A DNA stretch of 64,000 bases from Paenibacillus guangzhouensis (GTDB taxonomy: Bacteria > Bacillota > Bacilli > Paenibacillales > Paenibacillaceae). Positions 7,893 to 16,874 of the stretch are shown here, one piece after another (position 1 is the first letter of the stretch; each line of letters begins with the position of its first letter). The notes beneath the pieces were generated by a model that saw nothing but the letters and a program-made list of their open reading frames with translations, did not search any database and was not told where the DNA came from. The DNA is taken from assembly GCF_009363075.1 (NCBI RefSeq), contig NZ_CP045293.1:3720001-3784000 (forward strand), given 5' to 3'. A program made the position numbers and the translations under genes.

Positions 7893-9686
7893 ATGCATTT
7901 CTTCTATACATCTGTCCGTACAAAATTAACCTTGTTATTATTGATCACGATCGTGATTCCCGAACTCATTCTAGGCATCATCTATCCGATCTATTTTCAA
8001 CGCGTCATGGAGAAAGACAAAGAAGCCCTGATGGAAGGGACTTTGACCGCGATTACGCGGAGTATCGAGACATATATGGACGATCTGGAGCGGCTGACCA
8101 TTACGCCGTTTCTTCAGAACGATATTTTGACTTCCTTAAAGATCAAAGCCCGTTCCGACCAGAATCATGTTAGCGTTTACAATAAATTGGTAGCCGATCG
8201 CACGCTGCACGAGATGCAGATGATCATGTTCCAAAATACGCGCAAAGATATTCTAGGCACGGTTCTCGTCACGGCCGATCAATCGGTTTACGCTACCGAC
8301 CGCTATGAAGTCGCGCAACCGATACCGGATTTCCCATATAAAGCCCAGGACTGGTACAAGCAAACGATTCTTCGGAATGGCAAGGCAACCTTTATCAGTC
8401 CGCATCGACGGGACTATTTGCAAAATTCGCAGGACCAGCTTGTATTCTCCGTTGCTCGTCTCATTAAAGATCCAGATACGCAGAAGCCTCTGGCCGTGAT
8501 CATGGCAGATGCCGACAATGACATCTTCGATGAGATCGTAAGCGACGTATCCTTTGACGTGAGTTCAATCGTGACGATTTTTGATAACTATAACAACTTG
8601 ATCTATTCCAGCGATCCGCTGACGGCCGGCACGGCAGAACAAATCATAGCCGATCATGAGCTCATCGAGAGCCAGGGAAAAAATTATACGACGATCTCCA
8701 AACGGATTCCCTCTTCGGAATGGAGAGTCAACGTTCTACTATCGCAAAGCGAAATCACGTCAAAAATCAGGAATCTGAATCTCATCTCCATCGTCATGAC
8801 TTGTATGGGTCTCCTTTTAACAGCCTTGTTCTATGTTTATTTGTCCCGTTCCATCGTGAAGCCCATTCTGCAGATGGGCGCCGTGATGCGCAAGGTGCAG
8901 CATGGATCCATGAACGAAAGCGTGACGATCAAAGGGCAAGACGAGATCGCATATCTTGGCAATCGCTTGAACAAAATGATATCGCAATTGAATGACACCA
9001 TCATCCGAGAATACCGAACAGGGCTTGCGAAGCGCAACGCCGAATATCGAGCCTTACAGTCGCAGATTCAACCGCATTTTCTCTATAACACGCTGAACGG
9101 ATTTATGGCACTGAACCGGGCTGGGGAGAGCAAAACCTTGGAAAAAGCCATCTTGTCCTTGAGCGGCATGATGCGATATACCTTAAGTAAAAACGACTGG
9201 GATACGTTAGAGAATGAGTTCTTGTTCCTGCAGCGATATGCGGAGATTCAGCAGCTTCGTTTCGATGAACGTCTGACCTTCCAGTTGGATTATGATCCTA
9301 GAACGAAAGACGTCCGCATTCCGAAGCTGCTGCTGCAGCCTTTGGTGGAGAATAGTATCATTCACGGCGTGGAAGGCGTGAACCGGGCATGCCGCGTCTC
9401 GGTCAAGGCGGAGCTGATCCATGAGAACGAACCGAACAATATACTGATTCGAGTTACCGATACGGGGGCCGGATTCGATCTTGACCAACTCGAGAAGCAA
9501 GACCGCGTAGGGATTTCGAATGTTCGAGAACGACTTGAGATGGCCTATCCCTACGCGTCCATGACCGTCAACAGCATCCGTGAAGTCGGGACCGAAGTAA
9601 CCCTTCACATTAAAACGTCGCCGGATGAGGCTGATCCCGCATCTCCGATGGATAACATCGGAAATACTCGACGAACAGACGCGTAA
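7893..9686 (+). CDS. YesM-type membrane sensor histidine kinase
   Basis: 597 aa. A membrane segment at about residues 10-32, an extracellular sensor of about 260 residues (dCache-like, with VLVTADQSVYATDRY and DWYKQTILRNGK), a second membrane segment at 296-318, a HAMP region to about 372, then the His_kinase domain with QSQIQPHFLYNTL (phospho-acceptor His395) and a C-terminal HATPase with LLQPLVENSIIHG and GIGISNVRERLEM-type boxes. It should sense a carbohydrate or binding-protein signal outside the cell and phosphorylate the AraC-type regulator encoded at 9610-10818. Transcribed divergently from the importer operon. Its 3' end overlaps the regulator gene by 77 bp, tail to tail. Confidence 0.92.
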   Translation: MHFFYTSVRTKLTLLLLITIVIPELILGIIYPIYFQRVMEKDKEALMEGTLTAITRSIETYMDDLERLTITPFLQNDILTSLKIKARSDQNHVSVYNKLVADRTLHEMQMIMFQNTRKDILGTVLVTADQSVYATDRYEVAQPIPDFPYKAQDWYKQTILRNGKATFISPHRRDYLQNSQDQLVFSVARLIKDPDTQKPLAVIMADADNDIFDEIVSDVSFDVSSIVTIFDNYNNLIYSSDPLTAGTAEQIIADHELIESQGKNYTTISKRIPSSEWRVNVLLSQSEITSKIRNLNLISIVMTCMGLLLTALFYVYLSRSIVKPILQMGAVMRKVQHGSMNESVTIKGQDEIAYLGNRLNKMISQLNDTIIREYRTGLAKRNAEYRALQSQIQPHFLYNTLNGFMALNRAGESKTLEKAILSLSGMMRYTLSKNDWDTLENEFLFLQRYAEIQQLRFDERLTFQLDYDPRTKDVRIPKLLLQPLVENSIIHGVEGVNRACRVSVKAELIHENEPNNILIRVTDTGAGFDLDQLEKQDRVGISNVRERLEMAYPYASMTVNSIREVGTEVTLHIKTSPDEADPASPMDNIGNTRRTDA

Positions 9687-10818
9687 AATGCCGGGTGCTG
9701 TAATAACCGACCTGCTGCGCCACTTGATGAATTCGAATCTGTGGATCGTTTAGCAAAATTTCGCGCGCTTTGTTCATCCGCGTCGCCGTTAAATACTTCA
9801 TAAACGTGACCCCCTGCTTGCGATGAAACAGGGTGCTGAGGTAGTTCGGCGTCACGTTCAGCTCGTGCGCGATTTGGCCAATACCGATATCCTCCGTATA
9901 ACGCTGATGGATGTAACGGAGCATTTGCTGAATCAAATCAGGCGGCGCGGCCTCTTCTGCCGGAATAGCGTCAGCCTGAAGCTGTTCTTCCGCCTTCTCT
10001 TGATGGCGGCGCAGCTTCTGAATCAATTCCTGAAAAGAGACGGCGCTAGCCAACGGCTCGATAGCCACGGCAAAGTTTGGCGTACGGTAACGAGCCGCGA
10101 TGTGTTCCATTTCCTTCTCGTACTGCTTGATGAAGTCGCCGGATGCGTCCGGATGCGTCTCCTGCTTCGCTAGGATGACCACGGCTTCGCCGGAAGGCAG
10201 AATCAACAAAGCTCTTCGGATATGGATCGCTTGCTGCCCATTCATCTCCATTTGGTTCATCCGATCCATAAATGCATAGAATGCCTCATGACCACCCTCG
10301 GCGGGCGGAAGATGATCGACTTTTAATGCATAAGCCGTGTAATTCTCGTGCATGCCTCGCGAATCCGCAGCGACTTCGTCTTCTGAACGCGAAAGGTACA
10401 GAACAGACATGAGCTGTTTCTCGAACTCCAAATTGCGCCTTGCTATTTTCTTGCGCTGATTATCCCATAAACGCGACATGCATTCCCTAAAGGCATCGGG
10501 ATCGACGGGCTTTAACAAATAGTCGACGACCCGCAGCTTGATCGCATGCTGCGCATAGGCAAAGTCCGAATAACCGGAAATAATGACCCATTGAATTTGT
10601 TCAGCATGTGCGGTATGCTCAATCGCGCTCAAGCCATCCATGACAGGCATTCTTATATCCACAAAGACGACATCAGGTTGACCTGCTGCGATAAGTTCTA
10701 CAAGTTCTGTCCCGTCCTTCGCCTCTCCAATAATCTCCACAGGCATCTCCAATTCTTCCAGCATGCTTCTTACATTGGCTCTGGCTAATCGCTCATCATC
10801 CGCAATGATGATTTTCAT
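9610..10818 (-). CDS. YesN-type response regulator with AraC DNA-binding domain
   Basis: 402 aa from the start MKIIIADDERLARANVRSML. The receiver domain has acidic residues in ADDE, phospho-acceptor Asp54 in VFVDIRMPVMDG and Lys in LLKPVD. A linker of about 170 residues follows, then two helix-turn-helix units (IGQIAHELNVTPNYLSTLFH and IHQVAQQVGYYSTRHFTRLF). The gene lies opposite the kinase at 7893-9686, overlapping its last 77 bp, instead of following it. It is the obvious candidate for binding the 22-bp-spaced TCTACR repeats in front of the importer and the GH101-like gene. Confidence 0.9.
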   Translation of the reverse strand: MKIIIADDERLARANVRSMLEELEMPVEIIGEAKDGTELVELIAAGQPDVVFVDIRMPVMDGLSAIEHTAHAEQIQWVIISGYSDFAYAQHAIKLRVVDYLLKPVDPDAFRECMSRLWDNQRKKIARRNLEFEKQLMSVLYLSRSEDEVAADSRGMHENYTAYALKVDHLPPAEGGHEAFYAFMDRMNQMEMNGQQAIHIRRALLILPSGEAVVILAKQETHPDASGDFIKQYEKEMEHIAARYRTPNFAVAIEPLASAVSFQELIQKLRRHQEKAEEQLQADAIPAEEAAPPDLIQQMLRYIHQRYTEDIGIGQIAHELNVTPNYLSTLFHRKQGVTFMKYLTATRMNKAREILLNDPQIRIHQVAQQVGYYSTRHFTRLFVEYFRCYPSEMRDQPHPATF

Positions 10819-10889
10819 CTTCGCCACTCCTGTTCCATGACCCTTTTGAGATGTATTTCTGATTAAGCTTGTTCCATAAGTATACAACG

Positions 10890-10919
10890 ATCGTAAGCGC
10901 CCTTGAAGGCGCTTACGAT
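10890..10919 (-). terminator. Hairpin after the GH101-like gene
   Basis: ATCGTAAGCGCC and GGCGCTTACGAT form a perfect 12-bp stem around a 6-nt loop just past the stop at 10938. The T run on the minus strand is weak, so it may act as a terminator or as an mRNA 3'-end stabiliser. Confidence 0.6.
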
Positions 10920-10937
10920 GATTCCATGCGGCAATGC

Positions 10938-13900
10938 TCATGGACGTGCAGTCGATTTCGTTACAGAGAAGTGAATGATGCGATACAACAACATGGCCGC
11001 TTCCGCTCGATTGGCGATTTGTCGCGGCAGCAGCTGATCATTGCTTCCTTGGATCAAGTTCAGCTCGACAAGCGCCGCCACGCTGCTCTTCGCATAACCT
11101 GCGATGGACTCGTGGTCTGCAAAGGCATCTAATACGGTTTCATTAGCGCCTGATGAGATGAGCTTCTGCTGACGAAAAAACCGTTCGACGATCACCATGA
11201 ATTGCTCGCGCGTAACTTCGGCCTCTGGCTTAAACGCTGTTGCTGTCATGCCTTGAATCAGGCCTAGTTTCTTGGCAATGGCAACTTCCTCGTAATAGTA
11301 CGCCGCCTTGTTGACGTCCGAGAAATTAGCATCCGTGTCCGCTGTCAGCTGGAATAGATTCACGAGCATCTTGACCAGATCCCCGCGTTTTAGCCCTTGC
11401 TGCGGTCCGAATTGATCCGTGGATATGCCTTGCCATACCCCTGATGCGGCAAGCGTCTCAATCGCTTCCTCTGCCCACGCGAACTTCGCTAAATCTCTAA
11501 ATTTCTTCGGCGTATACACCACTTCATAGACGTCTGTTTTGGAGCCCCTCACCTTCACGATGCCCGATTGGGGATCGTAGATGCTAAAGACGACCGGTGT
11601 TTTGCTTCCGTCTTGATTCACTTTCACCACGGATACATAACCAGGTGCGCTGAGCTGCTCGGCGGAAGGTTGAAATGGAATCTCGATCACTTGCCCTGAC
11701 GGCTCCGGTTTTGTTTCCGGAACAGGTTTTACTTCTGGCTTTACCGTCGACGTGCCAGATGAATTCGAATTGGACCCGCTGCCATCAGACCCACCTCCCC
11801 CGTTATGCCCTGAATCGGATGGCTTCACGGTAACTTTGGCGACAGCTCGGATTGCGGTCCCAGCGATGGTTCCATTGACTTCGAATGTGCCAGCTGCAGC
11901 ATAGCGGCTCGGTTGAATCGAATCCCATGCCACATCCACTTTCATTTGGGATTGGTCTGAGTAGGTTGCCATAACGCTAGTCGGCAGAACAGGAGCCTTG
12001 TCAACCATGGTCTCAACCGAAACGGCATCCACTTTGACGATTTGGACAACGCCAGGCACGACCACGTCGATCGCTTGTGTCGCCGCTTGGCTTCCATCGT
12101 AATTGCGAGTAATTTCCAAGATGACTTTAACTGTCGTATCCGTTGTCGGCGGGACAATCTTCCCATTCGATTGAATGATCGCGTCATGATCCGAGGATTT
12201 GACCGAGACCGTGAACCCGAACGGAACTTTAGGAAGCGTCAAAGCCTTGTCTCCCTTCGCTGGCGCTGGAATGGACGTAATCGCATTCGCAACCATGTAG
12301 GGACTAACCGACGAGATCGTTACCGCACCCATATCTGGCGCGTGGCCGTCATTATTGTACAGCGTGATCCGATTTATGCCTTTGTTCAATGCTACTTGAA
12401 TCGTCTTGTATTGCGGCGTGTTCCAATCCGGACCCGTTAACGGTACTTCGATGCCTTCCTGCTCATTGATGCGAAGGAAGACGGATCGCGGTACCGCCGT
12501 CGCGTATTCCAATTGCACATCATAGAGGCTGTCGCCTGGCATGACTACATTTTCGTAGGCGGCCGTGTTGTCTTTCGAACCACCTACATATCCGATTGCG
12601 TAGCCTTTCATAAAGCTGTTCGAGCTCCGCAATTTGCTGTCCCCTGTTAACACGGCATCTGCCGGGCTGTAGGTTATCTTGATATTCTTAATGGTTCCTT
12701 CCGGTGCCACGACCGTGATTGGAGCGGTGTGCGTCGTTATCCCATCAGCTTGGCGTTTAAGTTCCAGAACAAGGCTCACCGGCGTATCTTCCGTCGGCGG
12801 AACGATTTTCCCTAGGAGATCGATGACATCCATCCGATCCGACTTCGCAATCCGAACTTCATACCCTGCAGGAACGCTTGGCAACGTTAGCGCTATCGCA
12901 TTCTTAGCGGGCGCAGGGATCGCTGTCATGCCTGCCGCCATGTCCTGAATCGGGTCCATCGGGATGGGGTCGCCCGTTGCCGGAATCATATAGACCCCTT
13001 CCCCTGCCTGCAAGGACAGTGTTATGTGTCCATCCACGACAGCCATATCCTTCTGAATAAGTCTCGGCAATCCCATGCCGATCTCGAACAAATGCACTTT
13101 TTCGACGCCTGCCCAATCAGCCGGCAGCTTCCAGCTTCGATTCTCATAGCCTTTTTGGCTAAAAGCAATGATCTCCTTCGCATCTTTACGCCATAAGGCG
13201 GGGACAAATACGTCCGTGCCGTCGGCCAACATGACATCGCCTTGCTTCACGGTTCGGATGTCGCCGGATTTGGAGCTCGTCACGCCTTCCGAGAACTGCA
13301 CAGTATTGGTCGCGCTGTCGTATGAAATGCGGTCTAGCTGATTCAAATATTGCCATACCAACGTCGTATTCATAAATTCAGGCAGGAAACCTGTCAGCCG
13401 TTCTTTATCTTTCGCCACAATGTCTTCGCCGTGCATGCTGATGCCTAGCAATTCATTCCCGCCTCGACCGCCAACGGCCACCTTCGCAGGCAAATCCATC
13501 TGATCCATCGTCCACCAATCAGCCCACCACGCCATGGGTTGCAGGCCATACAATGGATCGCCACGGTATTGCACGAAATATTCGCTTGTAAAATCCAACC
13601 CTTGGTCGCGCCAATACCGAATGATCTTCTTCTGCGTCTCCGTGTCTTGTCGGAAGGTCGTCTTATGGTATGGATCGGAATAGGCATCCGGATTCGGCTC
13701 GCCGGGCACGTAGTTGGTTACGAACGCATCGATATGGATCGTCCCTCCCTTTCTCAGATGAGGAAGCATATCGAGCAATTGATCGATATTGCGTTGGAAG
13801 ACGCCCGCTTCCCACGTCCGCGTGAGATTAATGCGATAGCTCTGTCCGCTTACCCATTTGCCGCCTTCGATCAGATCGCCGTTCTCTTGCCTGCGAATGA

Positions 13901-15323
13901 GATCCTTCGCCATGAATTCATCCCATTGCGGACTATCCTTGTAGGCATCCGTCATATTGATATGAAGGCTGACGGTCGTATTGTATTGGTCCGCCTCGTC
14001 CATCAACCATTTCAAGCTATCGAGCGCTGTAGCGTCTTGCGCTCTTTTTAACCCTGGATTCACGACATTCCAATCCGGATATTTCGAATCGTGGCCGTCA
14101 TGCTGCCATCCGACCAAATAGATGATCTTCGGAATTCCCCGCGTCATGTTATCCATGCGCTTAATGATGTCTAACGCTTCTTCTAAATTCAGGTCAATCT
14201 TCCCGTTGCTTCCCAAGAACAACTTCATCGTTAACGTCTGCGTATAATCCCTAACATAAGGCCGGGCCGGCTCAGGCTTGATCGTGAACGTCAGCGTATC
14301 CGTAAATACGCGGCCCTCTCGGGTTGCCTTCACTTTCACCTCGACATCCCCCGTTTTATAGGTGCCTGCCCTTGCTTCGCCATGCGCGCCGATCATAAAC
14401 ATGCGGCCTGGGGCGTCGAATTCAACGCGAGTGAATGGATCCTCCAGCAAATCGATCTGGCTACCGTCTTCTAGGATCCCCGTCAACGATAGCTTCGTTA
14501 ATCCATCGAGAGGCAAGGTTGTCTCGCTCGCTGAGAAGATGATCGATTGGAGCGGACGATCATTGCTCATCACGTTGAAAGAGATTGTATGGGTCGTCGT
14601 TACACCGCCCATCGTTACTTGGATTTTCGCTTCTCCTGGCAGCTCTGTCGCCTGTTCAATACTTAGCTCGGCTCCTGCTGCTACAGCCCATTCCTCTAAT
14701 CTAGCGCTTACTTGAGGTGCCTGAGCGGTACCTTTCGGCAGCACAATCGAATTGTCCGTATCGAAAAGATTATAGGATGCTGCCGGTTGGCCGTCGAATT
14801 GCACTTCAGCCAATAGATTCCGTGAAGTAGGAACCAAGGATACGTCATCGATATTTAGCCAACCCGACAATCCACTCGTAAACGTAATCGTTGCTTTCTC
14901 GCCTTTCCTAAAAGGTAAATTCGGCAGTTCAACTCGAACGTAACTGCCACCGTAAGCTTCGAAAGGGTATGCCTTGCCATTGATCGCCATCGAGCCCCCC
15001 GGTTGATAATTCGCCGCGTAAGCAGAGAGAGCATAGATTCCGCTATCGGGTATCGTGATCTCCTGCGAGATCGCGTATACGCTATCCGTCGTACTCGGGT
15101 CGACCCATCCTTTGAATTGCCCCGCATGCATCGCGTTCTTGGACACGCCCGCTTTGTCAGGCGGGTCAAATCTCCAATGTTCCGTTCCATCCTCAAACCC
15201 CGCATTTTGCACGAGGTTCGTGGGTGAAGCATCTTGCGCGTGAATCACCGGACTCAGCGATACGCCCGGTGCCATCGATAGGACTAGACATATTATCATT
15301 AACATGGCCACGATTTTCTTCAT
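10938..15323 (-). CDS. SLH-anchored GH101-like glycosidase (endo-alpha-N-acetylgalactosaminidase family)
   Basis: 1461 aa from MKKIVAMLMIICLVLSMAPG, with AGGGGGGA before the start. Signal peptide to about residue 32; a carbohydrate-binding-like module at about 35-165 (NLVQNAGFEDGTEHW); Ig-like sequence to 350; a catalytic region at about 360-760 with YLVGWQHDGHDSKYP (402-416), the GH101 hallmark. Asp532 in IHIDAF and Glu581 in FTSEYF are my candidates for nucleophile and acid/base. Then two copies of an Ig-like module (IPAPAKNAIALTLP and IPAPAKGDKALTLP) flank a second binding-like module, a Big_4 domain lies near 1110-1185, a Ser/Gly linker, and three SLH domains from about 1270. GH101 enzymes release core-1 O-glycans from mucin-type glycoproteins; here the substrate is inferred. 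The enzyme would sit in the cell wall. Confidence 0.75.
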   Translation of the reverse strand: MKKIVAMLMIICLVLSMAPGVSLSPVIHAQDASPTNLVQNAGFEDGTEHWRFDPPDKAGVSKNAMHAGQFKGWVDPSTTDSVYAISQEITIPDSGIYALSAYAANYQPGGSMAINGKAYPFEAYGGSYVRVELPNLPFRKGEKATITFTSGLSGWLNIDDVSLVPTSRNLLAEVQFDGQPAASYNLFDTDNSIVLPKGTAQAPQVSARLEEWAVAAGAELSIEQATELPGEAKIQVTMGGVTTTHTISFNVMSNDRPLQSIIFSASETTLPLDGLTKLSLTGILEDGSQIDLLEDPFTRVEFDAPGRMFMIGAHGEARAGTYKTGDVEVKVKATREGRVFTDTLTFTIKPEPARPYVRDYTQTLTMKLFLGSNGKIDLNLEEALDIIKRMDNMTRGIPKIIYLVGWQHDGHDSKYPDWNVVNPGLKRAQDATALDSLKWLMDEADQYNTTVSLHINMTDAYKDSPQWDEFMAKDLIRRQENGDLIEGGKWVSGQSYRINLTRTWEAGVFQRNIDQLLDMLPHLRKGGTIHIDAFVTNYVPGEPNPDAYSDPYHKTTFRQDTETQKKIIRYWRDQGLDFTSEYFVQYRGDPLYGLQPMAWWADWWTMDQMDLPAKVAVGGRGGNELLGISMHGEDIVAKDKERLTGFLPEFMNTTLVWQYLNQLDRISYDSATNTVQFSEGVTSSKSGDIRTVKQGDVMLADGTDVFVPALWRKDAKEIIAFSQKGYENRSWKLPADWAGVEKVHLFEIGMGLPRLIQKDMAVVDGHITLSLQAGEGVYMIPATGDPIPMDPIQDMAAGMTAIPAPAKNAIALTLPSVPAGYEVRIAKSDRMDVIDLLGKIVPPTEDTPVSLVLELKRQADGITTHTAPITVVAPEGTIKNIKITYSPADAVLTGDSKLRSSNSFMKGYAIGYVGGSKDNTAAYENVVMPGDSLYDVQLEYATAVPRSVFLRINEQEGIEVPLTGPDWNTPQYKTIQVALNKGINRITLYNNDGHAPDMGAVTISSVSPYMVANAITSIPAPAKGDKALTLPKVPFGFTVSVKSSDHDAIIQSNGKIVPPTTDTTVKVILEITRNYDGSQAATQAIDVVVPGVVQIVKVDAVSVETMVDKAPVLPTSVMATYSDQSQMKVDVAWDSIQPSRYAAAGTFEVNGTIAGTAIRAVAKVTVKPSDSGHNGGGGSDGSGSNSNSSGTSTVKPEVKPVPETKPEPSGQVIEIPFQPSAEQLSAPGYVSVVKVNQDGSKTPVVFSIYDPQSGIVKVRGSKTDVYEVVYTPKKFRDLAKFAWAEEAIETLAASGVWQGISTDQFGPQQGLKRGDLVKMLVNLFQLTADTDANFSDVNKAAYYYEEVAIAKKLGLIQGMTATAFKPEAEVTREQFMVIVERFFRQQKLISSGANETVLDAFADHESIAGYAKSSVAALVELNLIQGSNDQLLPRQIANRAEAAMLLYRIIHFSVTKSTARP

Positions 15324-15415
15324 GGGTAAATCCCCCCTATTAAAATAGTGCAACTTTACCTTCGCTTCTGCATTTCATCTTTTAAAAAAAGCAACGCCTC
15401 CCTTCATATCTCATT

Positions 15416-15431
15416 TTGCAAGCGCTATCAT
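15416..15431. promoter_or_regulatory. cre-like catabolite-control site upstream of the GH101-like gene
   Basis: TTGCAAGCGCTATCAT fits the CcpA consensus WTGNAARCGNWWWCAW at every position. It lies about 10-25 nt downstream of the -10 box at 15446-15441, a position where bound CcpA would act as a roadblock. Confidence 0.65.
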
Positions 15432-15440
15432 TTTGGCTTA

Positions 15441-15506
15441 ATTATATCCAAGTCATTTTAGCTTTCACATGTACCAAATCTACGCTAATACGTACTTATT
15501 TCTACA
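15441..15506 (-). promoter_or_regulatory. Promoter and AraC-type direct-repeat operator of the GH101-like gene
   Basis: On the minus strand the -10 is a perfect TATAAT (15446-15441), but no good -35 lies at 16-18 bp, suggesting activator dependence. In plus-strand letters TCTACG (15479-15484) and TCTACA (15501-15506) are 22 bp apart, and the proximal one starts 32 nt from the -10 box, as in front of the sugar importer. The 5' leader is about 110 nt. Confidence 0.6.
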
Positions 15507-15522
15507 TTCATACCGAACAAAA

Positions 15523-15553
15523 AAATAAGCTTCCCTTGTGCGGGAGCTTATTT
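15523..15553 (-). terminator. Rho-independent terminator of the VanZ-like gene
   Basis: On the minus strand AAATAAGCTCCC pairs with GGGAAGCTTATTT (one bulge), followed by further T residues. It overlaps the stop codon region of the gene. Confidence 0.8.
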
Positions 15554-16317
15554 CAGAATAGCGATGCAATAATCTCTTTTATACGATTCACGATCTTTTG
15601 CCCCATGTTTACTTCTGCAAGAGCAATATCCCATAATACAACATTTGTAGCCGGATTTGGATCTCGTATTTTCAAATATTCCCCTTGCAACTGGGTTCTT
15701 GTATTGTCGTGTTCCACTGTAAAACTCAAAACGGGATCGGCCCACAGTACGGTTCTTTCTTGTACCTCTAGCTCATGGAGAGCGATGACTTCACCCCTCT
15801 CCTTCTCTAGATAAGCGTTCATGCTGCCAATCAGGAGAACGAAACTCACCGACAACACAATCGAGATGAAGATGATTCGGCAGATGCCCTTCAGTTGATC
15901 TCGATCCCGGGATACCAAGCGCTGCGCGCAGTATCCGACCGCGGCCCCCAAGGAATTAATCAGAATATCGTCAGTATCGAAGGCACCGAGCTGAGTAAAC
16001 ATTTGCATGACTTCAAGCATCGTAATGGACAGCACAAAAAAAGTGATGAATCGAATAAAATAACAACGGTACAGAAGCGGAATAACGGCCCCAAAAGGGA
16101 TAAATGCGATAAAATTGCCGAGTTCAAAAAACCAACCATCAAAACTTCTTCCCACGGGAAAGTGCAGCGGAATTCCATCAGGGATGAAGTCATACCGCAA
16201 GCCTGCCGTGTGCGTAAAAGCCGTTCGATTAAAACCGAAAAACATAAAATAGAGCACTAATAGGGTATATAAAACGAATAAAACTATAGTCATTTTCCGT
16301 AACTTCCCTTGATACAT
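15553..16317 (-). CDS. VanZ-family membrane protein
   Basis: 254 aa from MYQGKLRKMTIVLFVLYTLL, with a GAAAGGAAG site. Five hydrophobic segments are visible, the first at residues 10-28. The stretch NFIAFIPFGAVIPLLYR and the later DTDDILINSLGAAVGY match the conserved core of VanZ-like proteins, named after the teicoplanin-resistance accessory protein. A soluble C-terminal extension of about 85 residues (from about 170) is unusual for the family and presumably lies outside the membrane. Function unknown. Transcribed alone. Confidence 0.85.
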   Translation of the reverse strand: MYQGKLRKMTIVLFVLYTLLVLYFMFFGFNRTAFTHTAGLRYDFIPDGIPLHFPVGRSFDGWFFELGNFIAFIPFGAVIPLLYRCYFIRFITFFVLSITMLEVMQMFTQLGAFDTDDILINSLGAAVGYCAQRLVSRDRDQLKGICRIIFISIVLSVSFVLLIGSMNAYLEKERGEVIALHELEVQERTVLWADPVLSFTVEHDNTRTQLQGEYLKIRDPNPATNVVLWDIALAEVNMGQKIVNRIKEIIASLF

Positions 16318-16488
16318 GATGACTTCCTTTCTGACTGCATATCGCGACATCGTTGTGTTTGATCCCATTGTAGAGACGAAAGCTTAAGGGTTCGATAAGC
16401 AACGCTTAAATTTTTCTAAAGATCAAGGAAGAGACGGTCGTCTGGAACCATTTCTAATGTGCGTGGGAAGGATGATCATATGCTCCGG

Positions 16489-16535
16489 TTGCATTTGATA
16501 TGAAAATGCATTATGATACGTTTAAATAATTAAAC
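16489..16535 (+). promoter_or_regulatory. Sigma-A promoter and palindromic operator of the arsR-type gene
   Basis: TTGCAT (16489-16494), a 17-bp spacer and TATGAT (16512-16517) form a good vegetative promoter. Immediately downstream GTTTAA, a 4-nt gap and TTAAAC (16520-16535) form a palindrome across the expected transcription start, a typical place for ArsR/SmtB-type autorepression. Confidence 0.65.
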
Positions 16536-16553
16536 ATTCTAACGGAGTGAGCC

Positions 16554-16874
16554 ATGAGCGAGTATAATGGTAATGAGAAAGCGATCCAAATTTTCGAGAA
16601 TTTAAGCCCTTATTTTCAAGGACTAGGAGACCCCGTTCGCCAACAAATCGTCGCGCTGCTCATCAACAAAGAGCATTTGAATGTGACGCAAATCGCAGAA
16701 CATATTCCGATGTCGCGCCCTACCGTCTCTCATCACTTGAAAATATTGCGGCAATCAGGACTGCTCAAGGTTCAGAAGAAAGGCACGGAGATGTTCTACA
16801 GCCTTGAATTCGACGAAGTGATCGGGCTCATGAAGCAGCTTGTCCATTTTGTCGAGAAGGAATGCCAGTGCTGA
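16554..16874 (+). CDS. ArsR/SmtB-family transcriptional regulator
   Basis: 106 aa, start MSEYNGNEKAIQIFENL with GGAGTGAG upstream. Winged helix-turn-helix: FQGLGDPVRQQIVALLI, then VTQIAEHIPMSRPTVSHHLK as recognition helix, and a wing KVQKKGTEMFYSL. The usual metal motif ELCVCDL of the alpha-3 site is missing, but the C-terminus ends ECQC and could hold a metal or thiol switch; alternatively it belongs to the metal-independent branch. Probably represses itself through the palindrome at 16520-16535. No intact target gene follows: the next 340 bp are decayed sequence. Confidence 0.88.
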   Translation: MSEYNGNEKAIQIFENLSPYFQGLGDPVRQQIVALLINKEHLNVTQIAEHIPMSRPTVSHHLKILRQSGLLKVQKKGTEMFYSLEFDEVIGLMKQLVHFVEKECQC

